A stretch of DNA of 6,167 nt from Victivallales bacterium (GCA_017458805.1 JAFTAC010000378.1:1-6167); one strand, 5' to 3'. Counted from the stretch's first letter, positions 1-5,857 are shown. Notes: generated by a model from the sequence alone, not told the origin. A program made the numbers and translations.

Positions 1-609
1 CCAGGCAGCAGTGTGCAGCTCATGAAGGACTTTGCTCTGGTGAAGGGGGAAATCGAGCGTTTTGCGGGGCCTGACACCTTCATCCAGCCGCCAGTCATCC
101 ACTGGGCCGTGTGCAGCTGGGACTGCGTGAAAGCTCTTGCCAAGAACGGAATGAAGGCGTTTAACGCTGGCTGGCGCGGCGTCAATGTCGCCTGCGAAGA
201 GGCGATTGCAAAGGGGCTTGACCCCACCATCGCCGATTTGGACCTTGATTTGGCGGAGGTTTCAGACATCGGCTATGGCATGAACAAGGAGGAGGGCGTC
301 TATCTTTTCTGCCATCGCACGCTCTACAACTTTGACGCAGGCTGTTTCTTTGTGCGTGGCGCGGGCTGCCTTTGCAATGCCTTCACGCCCGAACAGATTC
401 TCGCCAACTTTGAGAAGTCCTTCAGCATGAAGTTCGGCAACGAATGCTATGGCCTTGCTTCACACGAGCAATACACCTTCCCCTACTACAAGAACTACGT
501 TCCAGACCACCTGCTGCGCATCGACACCGCCGCCCGTACCGCCTACGAACACGGCTGCAAGCCCGTCTTCTTCCAGCAGGCATTCCTTGGAAACGATGCA
601 TGGGAGTAG
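1..609 (+). CDS. Polysaccharide deacetylase-like protein, C-terminal part (5' end outside window)
   Basis: The reading frame is open from base 1 to the TAG at 607-609, giving 202 residues. It has no convincing start: the GTG at 13 and ATG at 22 lack a ribosome binding site, so the gene very probably begins upstream. The segment HWAVCSWDCVKAL (about residues 34-46) followed by an NGMKAFNAGW stretch looks like a strand and helix of an alpha/beta barrel. The C-terminal part has HEQYTFPYY (155-163), a YVPDH segment, and EHGCKPVFFQQAFLG (183-197). From memory, this ending resembles C-termini of uncharacterised polysaccharide deacetylase (NodB-fold) family proteins of anaerobic bacteria, where a conserved HEQY-F-P-Y motif precedes an ending like GYKPVFW-GFLG. 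The catalytic NodB motifs would lie upstream and cannot be checked. The visible part is cysteine-rich (nine Cys). No signal peptide or membrane segment is visible. It converges on the hydrolase gene, and a repeat array begins just after its stop. That it is a real gene is near certain; the family call is tentative. Confidence 0.5.
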   Translation, partial: PGSSVQLMKDFALVKGEIERFAGPDTFIQPPVIHWAVCSWDCVKALAKNGMKAFNAGWRGVNVACEEAIAKGLDPTIADLDLDLAEVSDIGYGMNKEEGVYLFCHRTLYNFDAGCFFVRGAGCLCNAFTPEQILANFEKSFSMKFGNECYGLASHEQYTFPYYKNYVPDHLLRIDTAARTAYEHGCKPVFFQQAFLGNDAWE

Positions 610-610
610 G

Positions 611-790
611 TGTAACGACGGCGTCTCGCCGTCGTAAAAGCATCCCAACCAGTAGGTAGTGCAATGCACCAGAAAGGGTGTGGCGACGGCGTCTCGCCAT
701 CGTAAAAGCAGCCTACCCAATATGCAGTGCAATGCACCAGAAAGGGTGTGGCGACGGCGTCTCGCCGTCGTAAAAAGCAGCCTAACCACA
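611..790 (+). repeat. 68-bp tandem repeat with hairpin core, two full copies and a partial third
   Basis: Copies lie at 611-678, 679-746 and 747 to about 790. The first two align without gaps and match at about 59 of 68 positions. The third follows the unit through the hairpin and the GCAGCCTA segment and then diverges. Each unit contains a near-palindrome of CGACGGCG, a TCT loop and CGCCGTCG, followed by TAAAAG. Stems are 615-623/627-635 (9 bp, perfect), 684-691/695-702 (8 positions with one mismatch) and 752-759/763-770 (8 bp, perfect). The interval between hairpins is exactly 68 bp. The array begins two bases after the upstream stop codon and fills the space between two convergent genes. 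It may act in transcription termination or as a dispersed repeat element. There is no T-run after the stems, so a classical intrinsic terminator is not supported. No coding sequence is evident here. Confidence 0.9.
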
Positions 791-866
791 ACGTTGCGGC
801 ATTACATTCCCCGTGTATGCAACCACTATGCCGTGTCGCTGACAAGGCACATCTATGTTGTTGTGC

Positions 867-900
867 AGCGCGACGGCGAGGGCACCGTTGTTACCCCTTC
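867..900 (-). repeat. Diverged, inverted copy of the hairpin repeat beside the hydrolase stop codon
   Basis: Read on the - strand, the bases just after the hydrolase stop (901-903) run GAAGGGGTAACAACGG, then TGCCCTCGCCGTCG. The 68-bp unit reads AGAAAGGGTG, then TAACGACGGCGTCTCGCCGTCG in its first copy. The order of blocks (A/G-rich, TAAC, ACGG, TCGCCGTCG) is the same, with a few substitutions and a one-base length change. The imperfect stem pairs 871-878 with 883-890 and contains one G-U pair and one A/C mismatch. It is therefore probably a decayed fourth unit in reverse orientation, placed directly 3' of the second convergent gene. Chance similarity is possible because the core is short and G+C-rich. 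Bases 791-866, between it and the tandem array, show nothing I can interpret. Confidence 0.55.
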
Positions 901-2844
901 TTATTCAAGCACGATGACAGTGTGGATGTCGAGCCTGTCGATAACGAGCTGGTGTGAGCCGTTTGCGAGTTCTTTTGCCTGTAGTGTTTTCCCTTCTGGA
1001 ACCAGGTGTGCTTTGTTGAAGCGGATTTCAGGCGAGAGCGTTACGGTAATTGGTCCGATGGGCGGTATCTCCTCAAACTGGCGAATCTCCTTTACGGCGT
1101 GGTCGCCAGCCATGTTGATGAGGTTCACAAGCAGCTTTCCATCTTTCTCCAGCACAATGTCTTGGACGAATGGGGTGCCTGTCACGCGAATGGCTGGCGT
1201 GAAACCGAGACGCTTTTCAATGATGCCCCGCAGGAAGGCGCGCATGGTCTCCGTCTTGCAGTTTTTATAGGTGGCGGCCAAGTCGAACGCCAGCACCGCC
1301 AGTTCTCCCTTGCCAAGGGCTGAATGGAAATAGGACGGTTCTGGCTGACCATCGCAGTAGTTGGCCCTGTAGACTGTCTTTTCCAAGTTGTCGGATGGTG
1401 CTTCAAAAGAAACCTTCCGTGATTCCCCCTGCGCCAACTTTCCGTTTGCTTCGACAAAGAATAGCTTGGGGTCTGCGGAGATGCTGCACTTGAAGCCTGC
1501 GATATCCTGGAAGAAGCCAGCACAGGGGCCATCGACGAGAAGCCGTCCGCCATTCGCAACGAAATCACCGAGCCTTTTGACGGAGGCGGGGGCCAGGTGG
1601 GCGGAAGCAGGGACGACGATAAGCTGGTAGTCCGCAAGCTCCTTCTCCTCAAGCTGATACTCGAAAACCACCTTGGTGGAGTATTGCATCTCCTGGAGGG
1701 CGAATATCCACTGGATGGCGGCACGTGTGGCATCGGACGGCGTAAAGACCGTTTTCACCTCTTCGTTGCGCTCGAAGGGGATCAGGACACCGACTTCACG
1801 GCGGATTTTCCCCTTGTGGCAGATTTCACGTTCGCGCGCGAACTTGGCAAGTTCCTTCCAGGTGGGGATCATCCACCGCTGGATGACGCCGCCATGGCCG
1901 TATTGGATGTTGTAGAACTCGAATCCACCGCCCATGGAGATGATCATGGCGGCCTCCTGACAGTGCTGCACGAGGGATTTCGTCTGCTTGTCAAGGAGGT
2001 TCCAGTCTGTCCCGACGTTTTGGAACCCCCACATCATCAAGTCCCAAGGCATGTTTCGCGCCTCGAAGAAATGTCCCTGGAAACTGGCGTCGTTGACGGC
2101 GTTCATGGGGGCGGTGTCGCCCGACAGGAACTCCACGGGCACATCCGCTTTCTCCGACATCTTCGATGAGAAGATCCAGTTGCTTGTCACCTGGAAATCG
2201 GGGTATTTCTCATGGACGGCGCTGATATAGCGGCGGACATACTGCTTGAAGCCCTCACGGCAGAAGTCACGATAGGCGATGTAACCCTGTTCGCCTGGCT
2301 TGGCGGGCTCTTGTCCTGTCGCTTTACGATAAGCGTCCACCGCCCAGTGGCTGTAATCGACGCAATGTGCCCAGTTGTCGCCATCAACCCAGATGCCATT
2401 CAGCCCATAGTCGCCCGCAATCTCCAAAATCTGCGGGATGAGCAGCTCTTCAAGATAGGGACCGAAGACGGACATGTAGGCTTTGCTTGGATTCCCTTCC
2501 GCATCCACAATAGCCCAGTCGGGGTGAATCTCTGCGGCCTTCATGTCATAGACGCCTGAATAGTGTGCATACAGCGCGATGCCACGCTCCGCTGTCGCCT
2601 CCCTCAGCATTCTGAGCAAGTCGATGCCAGGCGCAAGATTGGCGCGGTTCCCGACTTTTGTGGGATAGGAGGAGAGCCCTGGATGACCCTTTGTGTCGCA
2701 TTGGATGTAGTCGGGCTTGACGGCATCCAGTGCCTCGATGTAAGAGCCTGGGTCATAGACAGATGGAACGGTCTCACCTGGCCTGGCGTGGAAGTCAACG
2801 TGCATTCCAAGAAATGAATCACTGCGTCTTTTGGGCTGTTTCAT
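901..2844 (-). CDS. Putative glycoside hydrolase (GHL6/GH151-like, possible alpha-L-fucosidase type)
   Basis: The 647-residue product is probably cytoplasmic, with no signal peptide. Residues about 14-345 look like a (beta/alpha)8 hydrolase barrel: MHVDFHARPG near the start, SYIEALDAVKPDYIQCDTKG (34-53), SSYPTKVG (58-65), a helix leading to LYAHYSGVYD (91-100), and GIWVDGDNW (150-158) at the end of a predicted beta strand. Asp154 is a candidate catalytic nucleophile; Glu238 or Asp243 in VEFLSGD (237-243) are further candidate acidic residues. Residues about 350-545 resemble the glutamine-amidotransferase-like 'beta-galactosidase trimerisation' domain, with YQLIVVPASAHLAPASVKRL, then FVANGGRLLVDG (428-439). 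A beta-rich tail ends the protein. This architecture is known in the hypothetical glycosyl hydrolase 6 group, GH151 fucosidases and GH42 enzymes. The substrate is unknown; fucose-containing glycans are one possibility. The start at 2844 has no Shine-Dalgarno sequence; Met14 (2805) is an alternative but also lacks one. Hydrolase class is fairly sure, family assignment moderate. Confidence 0.75.
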   Translation of the reverse strand: MKQPKRRSDSFLGMHVDFHARPGETVPSVYDPGSYIEALDAVKPDYIQCDTKGHPGLSSYPTKVGNRANLAPGIDLLRMLREATAERGIALYAHYSGVYDMKAAEIHPDWAIVDAEGNPSKAYMSVFGPYLEELLIPQILEIAGDYGLNGIWVDGDNWAHCVDYSHWAVDAYRKATGQEPAKPGEQGYIAYRDFCREGFKQYVRRYISAVHEKYPDFQVTSNWIFSSKMSEKADVPVEFLSGDTAPMNAVNDASFQGHFFEARNMPWDLMMWGFQNVGTDWNLLDKQTKSLVQHCQEAAMIISMGGGFEFYNIQYGHGGVIQRWMIPTWKELAKFAREREICHKGKIRREVGVLIPFERNEEVKTVFTPSDATRAAIQWIFALQEMQYSTKVVFEYQLEEKELADYQLIVVPASAHLAPASVKRLGDFVANGGRLLVDGPCAGFFQDIAGFKCSISADPKLFFVEANGKLAQGESRKVSFEAPSDNLEKTVYRANYCDGQPEPSYFHSALGKGELAVLAFDLAATYKNCKTETMRAFLRGIIEKRLGFTPAIRVTGTPFVQDIVLEKDGKLLVNLINMAGDHAVKEIRQFEEIPPIGPITVTLSPEIRFNKAHLVPEGKTLQAKELANGSHQLVIDRLDIHTVIVLE

Positions 2845-2848
2845 TGTA

Positions 2849-2887
2849 GTGGTTAGGGGCTAGGGGCTAGTGGCTAGGGGCTAGTGG
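2849..2887. repeat. 7-bp G-rich tandem repeat (GGGGCTA family)
   Basis: Five consecutive 7-mers can be read: GTGGTTA (2849-2855), GGGGCTA (2856-2862), GGGGCTA (2863-2869), GTGGCTA (2870-2876) and GGGGCTA (2877-2883), followed by GTGG. The array begins five bases upstream of the hydrolase start codon, so it would form the C-rich leader of that mRNA. The G-rich strand has regularly spaced G-runs and resembles telomere-like or G-quadruplex-forming sequence. Its position occupies the space where a ribosome binding site would be expected. Confidence 0.9.
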
Positions 2888-2904
2888 AAGTTTCTACAAG
2901 CGAC

Positions 2905-2936
2905 GGGGGGCAAAAAAAACGACCCCCCCGCCCCCC
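2905..2936. repeat. Homopolymer block G6-A8-C7-C6
   Basis: On the + strand there is a run of six G (2905-2910), eight A (2912-2919), seven C (2923-2929) and six C (2931-2936), separated by one to three bases. The G6 can pair with C6 of the C7 run around a 12-base loop containing the A-tract. On the - strand, downstream of nnr, this reads as G-runs, then T8, then C6. It could contribute to termination of nnr transcription or be a slippage-prone spacer. Confidence 0.8.
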
Positions 2937-2950
2937 GCCGCTAATGCGGC
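2937..2950 (-). terminator. Small hairpin downstream of nnr, possible terminator
   Basis: GCCGC (2937-2941) and GCGGC (2946-2950) form a 5-bp stem around a 4-base loop, about 40 bases after the nnr stop codon on the - strand. It is followed on that strand by G-runs, and the T8 tract at 2912-2919 comes only 17 bases later. It is therefore not a textbook intrinsic terminator. The call rests on position and the combination of hairpin and later T-run. Confidence 0.3.
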
Positions 2951-3001
2951 TTGGGGATAGGGGCCAGCATATAGAGTGCGCGACAAAACGCTATCCCCAA
3001 G
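2950..3001. repeat. Perfect 11-bp inverted repeat spanning the nnr stop codon
   Basis: CTTGGGGATAG (2950-2960) and CTATCCCCAAG (2991-3001) are exact reverse complements separated by 30 bases. The right arm contains the nnr stop codon (2991-2993) and its last codons. In the nnr transcript the 5' arm would end with the UAG and pair with the 3' UTR. It could stabilise the mRNA 3' end, help terminate transcription, or be the footprint of a small repeat. Confidence 0.75.
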
Positions 3002-4520
3002 GAGAAATATCTGCAAGAGCTTTAGGAATTAGAGACAGCAAATCATCCGCAATCATGGCACGTGGCGCCAAACATGCGATGTCGGCTGCGTGTCCGTGGA
3101 TGTATGCGGCTAGGCGCATGGCATCGTAGGGAGGCAACTGCTGGGCGAGGAAGGCGGTCATGAGGCCCGCCAGCACGTCTCCCGTGCCAGCCGTTGCCAA
3201 TGCAGGACCGCCGCTGGTGTTGATGGAGAGCTCGCCAGAGGGCGAGGCGGACACGCTGTTGTGTCCCTTCAGCAGGACGAAGGCGTTGCAGAGGCGGGAT
3301 GCTGTTTTCGCTTGCTCCAGGCGCGAAAGCGTCTCATGGACATTCAGTCCTTTCAGCAGGGCGGCCATCTCGCCTGGATGGGGCGTCAGCAGCGTGGGGG
3401 CTTGGCGTGAAGCCATCTGTTGAAGCAGGGTGGGTGTCTTTGCCACGGTGCGAATGCCATCAGCGTCGATAACCAGCGGCTTTGGAACCGCCAGCAGCTT
3501 TGCGATGAAAGCCGAATCCACGTCGCTTCCCGTTCCGGGTCCATAGATCAGGGCGTTGGAACGTTCCAGCAAGGGGGCGAGCTGGGACCAATCTTCCAGA
3601 GAGAACATGCCGTGGTTGGCGTCTCCGATGGCAGAGAGAATCAGGGCGGCGGGACCGCTTCGTCTGACTGCCGCAGACGGTATGGCAAGCGTGACCAGGC
3701 CTGCGCCGCCCCGCAGTGCAGCCTCTGCTGCTAAGAAGGGGGCACCTGGATATTGCGCGGAACCTGCGATGCAAAGTGCATGGCCAAAGCTGTTCTTATG
3801 GCTTTCCAGAGGGCGCCGCATCAGGAGCTTCACAGCATCCTGCTCCGTGAACGCTTCGGCATCATCACTTGTTGTTGCGTCTAGGTCTTTTTGCAGGCCA
3901 ATGGGAACCACGCGGACAAGACCTGCCGCTTCTGGACCCTGCCCGCAAAACAGGCCTGTTTTGGGATAGGCCATTGTGACAGTCAGGGCGGCGGAAATGA
4001 TTGGGTCGCCAGAACCCTTGTCGCACTCCAGCCCCGATGGGGTGTCCAGCGAGCAGACGGGGAGGGCACTGGCGTTGATTTGACGTATCAGCTCAGCCAC
4101 TACGCCACGCGCGTTGCCCGTTGTGCCGATGCCTAGAAGTCCATCCACAACAACAGTGCCAATACGCAGGGCATAGTTTGGCAGTTTTTCGGTTACAACC
4201 GTATATGGGATGTCCTGTGGAAACGAGGTGGCCTGTGATGCGGCTGTTCCTGAATAGTCGCTCAAGGGGCAGGTGGAGAATACCTCCACAGGATAGCCTT
4301 GACGATGCAGGCATTTTGCCACCACCAGTGCATCCCCTCCATTGTTGCCTTTGCCCGCCACCACGACATAGCGCTGGCGGTGGCGGGGCGAGAGAGTACA
4401 CTCCGCAAAGCGCAGGATTTCGGCGCAGGCGTTTTCGCCCGCCGTTTGCATCAACTGCTCCGGCGGTACGTTACTCTCCCGCTCAAGGCGGCGCATTTCA
4501 GAGACGGAGATGATTTTCAT
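2991..4520 (-). CDS. nnr: Bifunctional NAD(P)H-hydrate epimerase / ADP-dependent NAD(P)H-hydrate dehydratase
   Basis: Nnr repairs NADH and NADPH that have become hydrated. The N-terminal epimerase interconverts the R and S hydrates, and the C-terminal dehydratase converts the S form back using ADP. Numbering from Met at 4520 (509 residues), the epimerase has AGKGNNGGD (55-63), DGLLGIGTTG (126-135) and LDTPSGL (158-164). The dehydratase has SHKNSFGHALCIAGS (240-254), TPHPGE (379-384) and the nucleotide-site GTGD (445-448) with its family catalytic Asp. Length and domain order match YjeF/Nnr fusion proteins, and no key motif is missing. The frame extends to an ATG at 4562, but MKIISVSEMRRLE at 4520 is the usual family N-terminus, and the extra 14 codons overlap an intergenic inverted repeat, so 4520 is preferred. 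Neither start has a clear Shine-Dalgarno sequence. The gene follows recA in the same direction after a 114-base gap. Confidence 0.93.
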   Translation of the reverse strand: MKIISVSEMRRLERESNVPPEQLMQTAGENACAEILRFAECTLSPRHRQRYVVVAGKGNNGGDALVVAKCLHRQGYPVEVFSTCPLSDYSGTAASQATSFPQDIPYTVVTEKLPNYALRIGTVVVDGLLGIGTTGNARGVVAELIRQINASALPVCSLDTPSGLECDKGSGDPIISAALTVTMAYPKTGLFCGQGPEAAGLVRVVPIGLQKDLDATTSDDAEAFTEQDAVKLLMRRPLESHKNSFGHALCIAGSAQYPGAPFLAAEAALRGGAGLVTLAIPSAAVRRSGPAALILSAIGDANHGMFSLEDWSQLAPLLERSNALIYGPGTGSDVDSAFIAKLLAVPKPLVIDADGIRTVAKTPTLLQQMASRQAPTLLTPHPGEMAALLKGLNVHETLSRLEQAKTASRLCNAFVLLKGHNSVSASPSGELSINTSGGPALATAGTGDVLAGLMTAFLAQQLPPYDAMRLAAYIHGHAADIACLAPRAMIADDLLSLIPKALADISPWG

Positions 4521-4532
4521 GGGGGAAGTGCG

Positions 4533-4604
4533 TATCTGGGGCTGCGCAGGAGTGGCGGGCATATACCATAGGGTACCATGGGCGCGCGTTGCGCGCCCCA
4601 GATA
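4533..4604. repeat. Inverted repeat filling the nnr-recA spacer
   Basis: TATCTGGGG (4533-4541) and CCCCAGATA (4596-4604) are perfect 9-bp inverted arms. With one extra base allowed they extend inward into GCTGCGC on the left and GCGCG on the right. The outer arms enclose a second, tighter hairpin at 4580-4598 and a short direct repeat, TACCAT, at 4564-4569 and 4574-4579. The arrangement could be a small repeat element inserted between the genes or a complex termination structure. Confidence 0.65.
4580..4598 (-). terminator. Strong GC hairpin downstream of recA, possible terminator
   Basis: GGGCGCGC (4580-4587) and GCGCGCCC (4591-4598) form a perfect 8-bp stem with a 3-base loop. On the - strand it lies 36 bases after the recA stop codon. 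No T-run follows on either strand, so it may attenuate, pause or protect the transcript end and not terminate it. Its geometry (8-bp GC stem, 3-base loop) matches that of the hairpins in the 611-790 array, though the sequence differs. Confidence 0.4.
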
Positions 4605-4634
4605 GTCTCTGTGCTTATCAAGAAGACTGAAAGG

Positions 4635-5711
4635 TTACTTCTCCTCGCTGGCCTCCTCGATGAGTTCGTCTGGCTCATCGACGCTGACGGGGCCTGTTGC
4701 GACGGGGTTCTTGGCTCGGATGGCGGCCTCCAGCTTGGCTGCGAGAGCGGGATCCTGGTCGATGGCCTTTTTGGCCTGTTCACGCCCCTGGGCGATTTGC
4801 ACGTCGCCCATGGCGATCCATGAGCCGCGCTTTTCGAGAATCTTCATGTCGAGGGCGACATCCAGCAGGGAGCCTGCGCGTGAGATGCCCTCGTTGTACA
4901 TGATGTCGAACTCGCACTCCATCAAGGGCGGTGCCAGCTTGTTCTTGACGATTTTCACCTTGACGCGGTTGCCGAGCGGGTTTCCGTCGGGGGACTTGAT
5001 GGTGGCGAGGCGGCGGATGTCCAGGCGGACAGACGCATAGAACTTCAGAGCGCGGCCACCAGTGGTGGTTTCGGGGTTGCCGAACATCACGCCAATCTTC
5101 TCGCGGATCTGGTTGGTGAAGATGACGCAGGTGTTGGTCTTGGAGATGAGGGCGGTCAGCTTGCGGAGGGCCTGGGACATCAGGCGCGCCTGGAGGCCGA
5201 CGTGGTTGTCCCCCATCTCGCCTTCGATTTCCGCCTTGGGGACAAGGGCGGCCACGGAGTCGATGACGAGGACATCGACGGCGCCGCTTCGCACGAGGGT
5301 CTCGGCGATGTTCAGTGCGTCTTCGCCGCAGTCGGGCTGTGAGATGAGCAGGTTGTCCGTATCGACGCCGATGATTTTCGCATAGCGCGGGTCGAGTGCG
5401 TGTTCTGTGTCGATGAAGGCGCATGTCCCGCCTGCGCGCTGTGCGTTGGCGACGACGTGGAGGCAGACCGTGGTTTTGCCAGAGGATTCAGGGCCGAAGA
5501 TTTCCACGACGCGGCCCTTGGGGAAGCCTCCGCATCCGAGTGCGATGTCCAATGCCATTGCACCAGAGCTGATGGTATCGACCTGCTGCTGCGGGCGCTC
5601 GCCCAGGCGCATGATGGAGCCTTTCCCGAAGGCCTTCTCTATTTGCGCCATTGCGTCTTTCAGGTTCTTTTCACGGCTGGCGCCAGCGGAGCCAGATGTA
5701 TCCTTTGCCAT
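4635..5711 (-). CDS. recA: Recombinase A
   Basis: RecA forms ATP-dependent filaments on single-stranded DNA, carries out strand exchange in recombinational repair, and triggers LexA self-cleavage in the SOS response. The 358-residue product is of normal family length. Visible features are Walker A GPESSGKT (73-80), the catalytic-glutamate segment DTEHALDP (101-108), Walker B VLVID (147-151), loop L1 PKAEIEGEMGD (158-168) and loop L2 from FTNQIREKIGVMFGN (198-212) through ETTTGGRALKFYASVR. The C-terminus ends in an acidic tail (EPDELIEEASEEK), as in many RecA proteins. The frame runs 15 codons further upstream to 5756, but ATG at 5711 is chosen because it has an AGGAG sequence 7 bases before it and gives the usual MAK start. 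No standard E. coli-type (CTG-N10-CAG) or Gram-positive-type (GAAC-N4-GTTC) LexA box was found upstream, so control by SOS is not shown. Confidence 0.98.
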   Translation of the reverse strand: MAKDTSGSAGASREKNLKDAMAQIEKAFGKGSIMRLGERPQQQVDTISSGAMALDIALGCGGFPKGRVVEIFGPESSGKTTVCLHVVANAQRAGGTCAFIDTEHALDPRYAKIIGVDTDNLLISQPDCGEDALNIAETLVRSGAVDVLVIDSVAALVPKAEIEGEMGDNHVGLQARLMSQALRKLTALISKTNTCVIFTNQIREKIGVMFGNPETTTGGRALKFYASVRLDIRRLATIKSPDGNPLGNRVKVKIVKNKLAPPLMECEFDIMYNEGISRAGSLLDVALDMKILEKRGSWIAMGDVQIAQGREQAKKAIDQDPALAAKLEAAIRAKNPVATGPVSVDEPDELIEEASEEK

Positions 5712-5716
5712 AAATG

Positions 5717-5724
5717 TTCTCCTT
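5717..5724 (-). promoter_or_regulatory. recA ribosome binding site
   Basis: On the - strand the bases read AAGGAGAA, with AGGAG ending 7 bases before the ATG at 5711. It is the only clear Shine-Dalgarno sequence among the three complete genes, and it decides the recA start against the upstream in-frame ATG at 5756. Confidence 0.85.
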
Positions 5725-5755
5725 GTGGTTGACAGTTTGAAATACCCTCTGCACA

Positions 5756-5772
5756 CCAGGCAGAACGCCTGG
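5756..5772. promoter_or_regulatory. Hairpin in the recA leader
   Basis: CCAGGC (5756-5761) and GCCTGG (5767-5772) form a perfect 6-bp stem with a 5-base loop, 44 bases upstream of the recA start. In the recA mRNA it would sit near the 5' end if the promoter proposed at 5783-5788 is right. On the + strand the stem is followed by ATTTTTAA, which looks like a weak intrinsic terminator, but no + strand gene ends here. It could also be an operator palindrome. Its sequence does not match a LexA site I know. Confidence 0.5.
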
Positions 5773-5782
5773 ATTTTTAACT

Positions 5783-5788
5783 ACTATA
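5783..5788 (-). promoter_or_regulatory. Possible recA -10 element
   Basis: On the - strand the bases read TATAGT, five of six matches to the sigma-70 -10 consensus, in an A+T-rich stretch 72 bases before the recA start. No good -35 element lies at 17 bases. An alternative pair is TTGCGA (5819-5814) with TATCTT (5797-5792) at a 16-base spacer, each with four of six matches. Consensus values from well-studied bacteria may not apply in this lineage, so the placement is tentative. Confidence 0.3.
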
Positions 5789-5830
5789 TTTAAGATATTC
5801 CCAAAATCTGTTTTCGCAAATACAATCAAC

Positions 5831-5857
5831 TATTTTTTTGTATTTTTTTGCTTTTTT
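5831..5857. promoter_or_regulatory. Helically phased A/T-tracts upstream of recA
   Basis: Three T-runs, T7 (5833-5839), T7 (5843-5849) and T6 (5852-5857), start 10 and 9 bases apart; the first two lie in an exact 10-bp tandem duplication, TATTTTTTTG. On the recA coding strand they are A-tracts. Tracts in phase with the DNA helix cause intrinsic curvature. Their location about 45 bases upstream of the putative -10 fits a bent-DNA or UP-like element that stimulates transcription, or a site for a nucleoid protein. Confidence 0.6.

Noticed and set aside
611..790. CRISPR array
   Set aside because: The 68-bp units are contiguous and nearly identical over their whole length, without distinct spacers, and no cas gene is present.
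422..845. Overlapping - strand open frames of about 90-110 codons across the repeat array
   Set aside because: The predicted products are repeated RRRDAVATP and DGETPS text that comes from the hairpin repeat, and they overlap the end of the + strand gene.
659..1270. A + strand open frame of about 203 codons running from the repeat array into the hydrolase gene
   Set aside because: Its first part translates the tandem repeat (repeated RRRLAVVK-like text) and the rest is antisense to the hydrolase. It has no domain pattern and no ribosome binding site.
1597..2169. A 190-codon + strand open frame antisense to the hydrolase gene
   Set aside because: It mirrors the codon bias of the real gene on the other strand and shows no recognisable protein features.
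4780..5424. A 214-codon - strand frame inside recA
   Set aside because: It is an out-of-frame shadow of recA, rich in Arg, Pro and His, with no independent support.
5756..5780. Intrinsic terminator on the + strand (hairpin followed by ATTTTTAA)
   Set aside because: No + strand gene ends near it. The same palindrome is better explained as part of the recA leader on the - strand.
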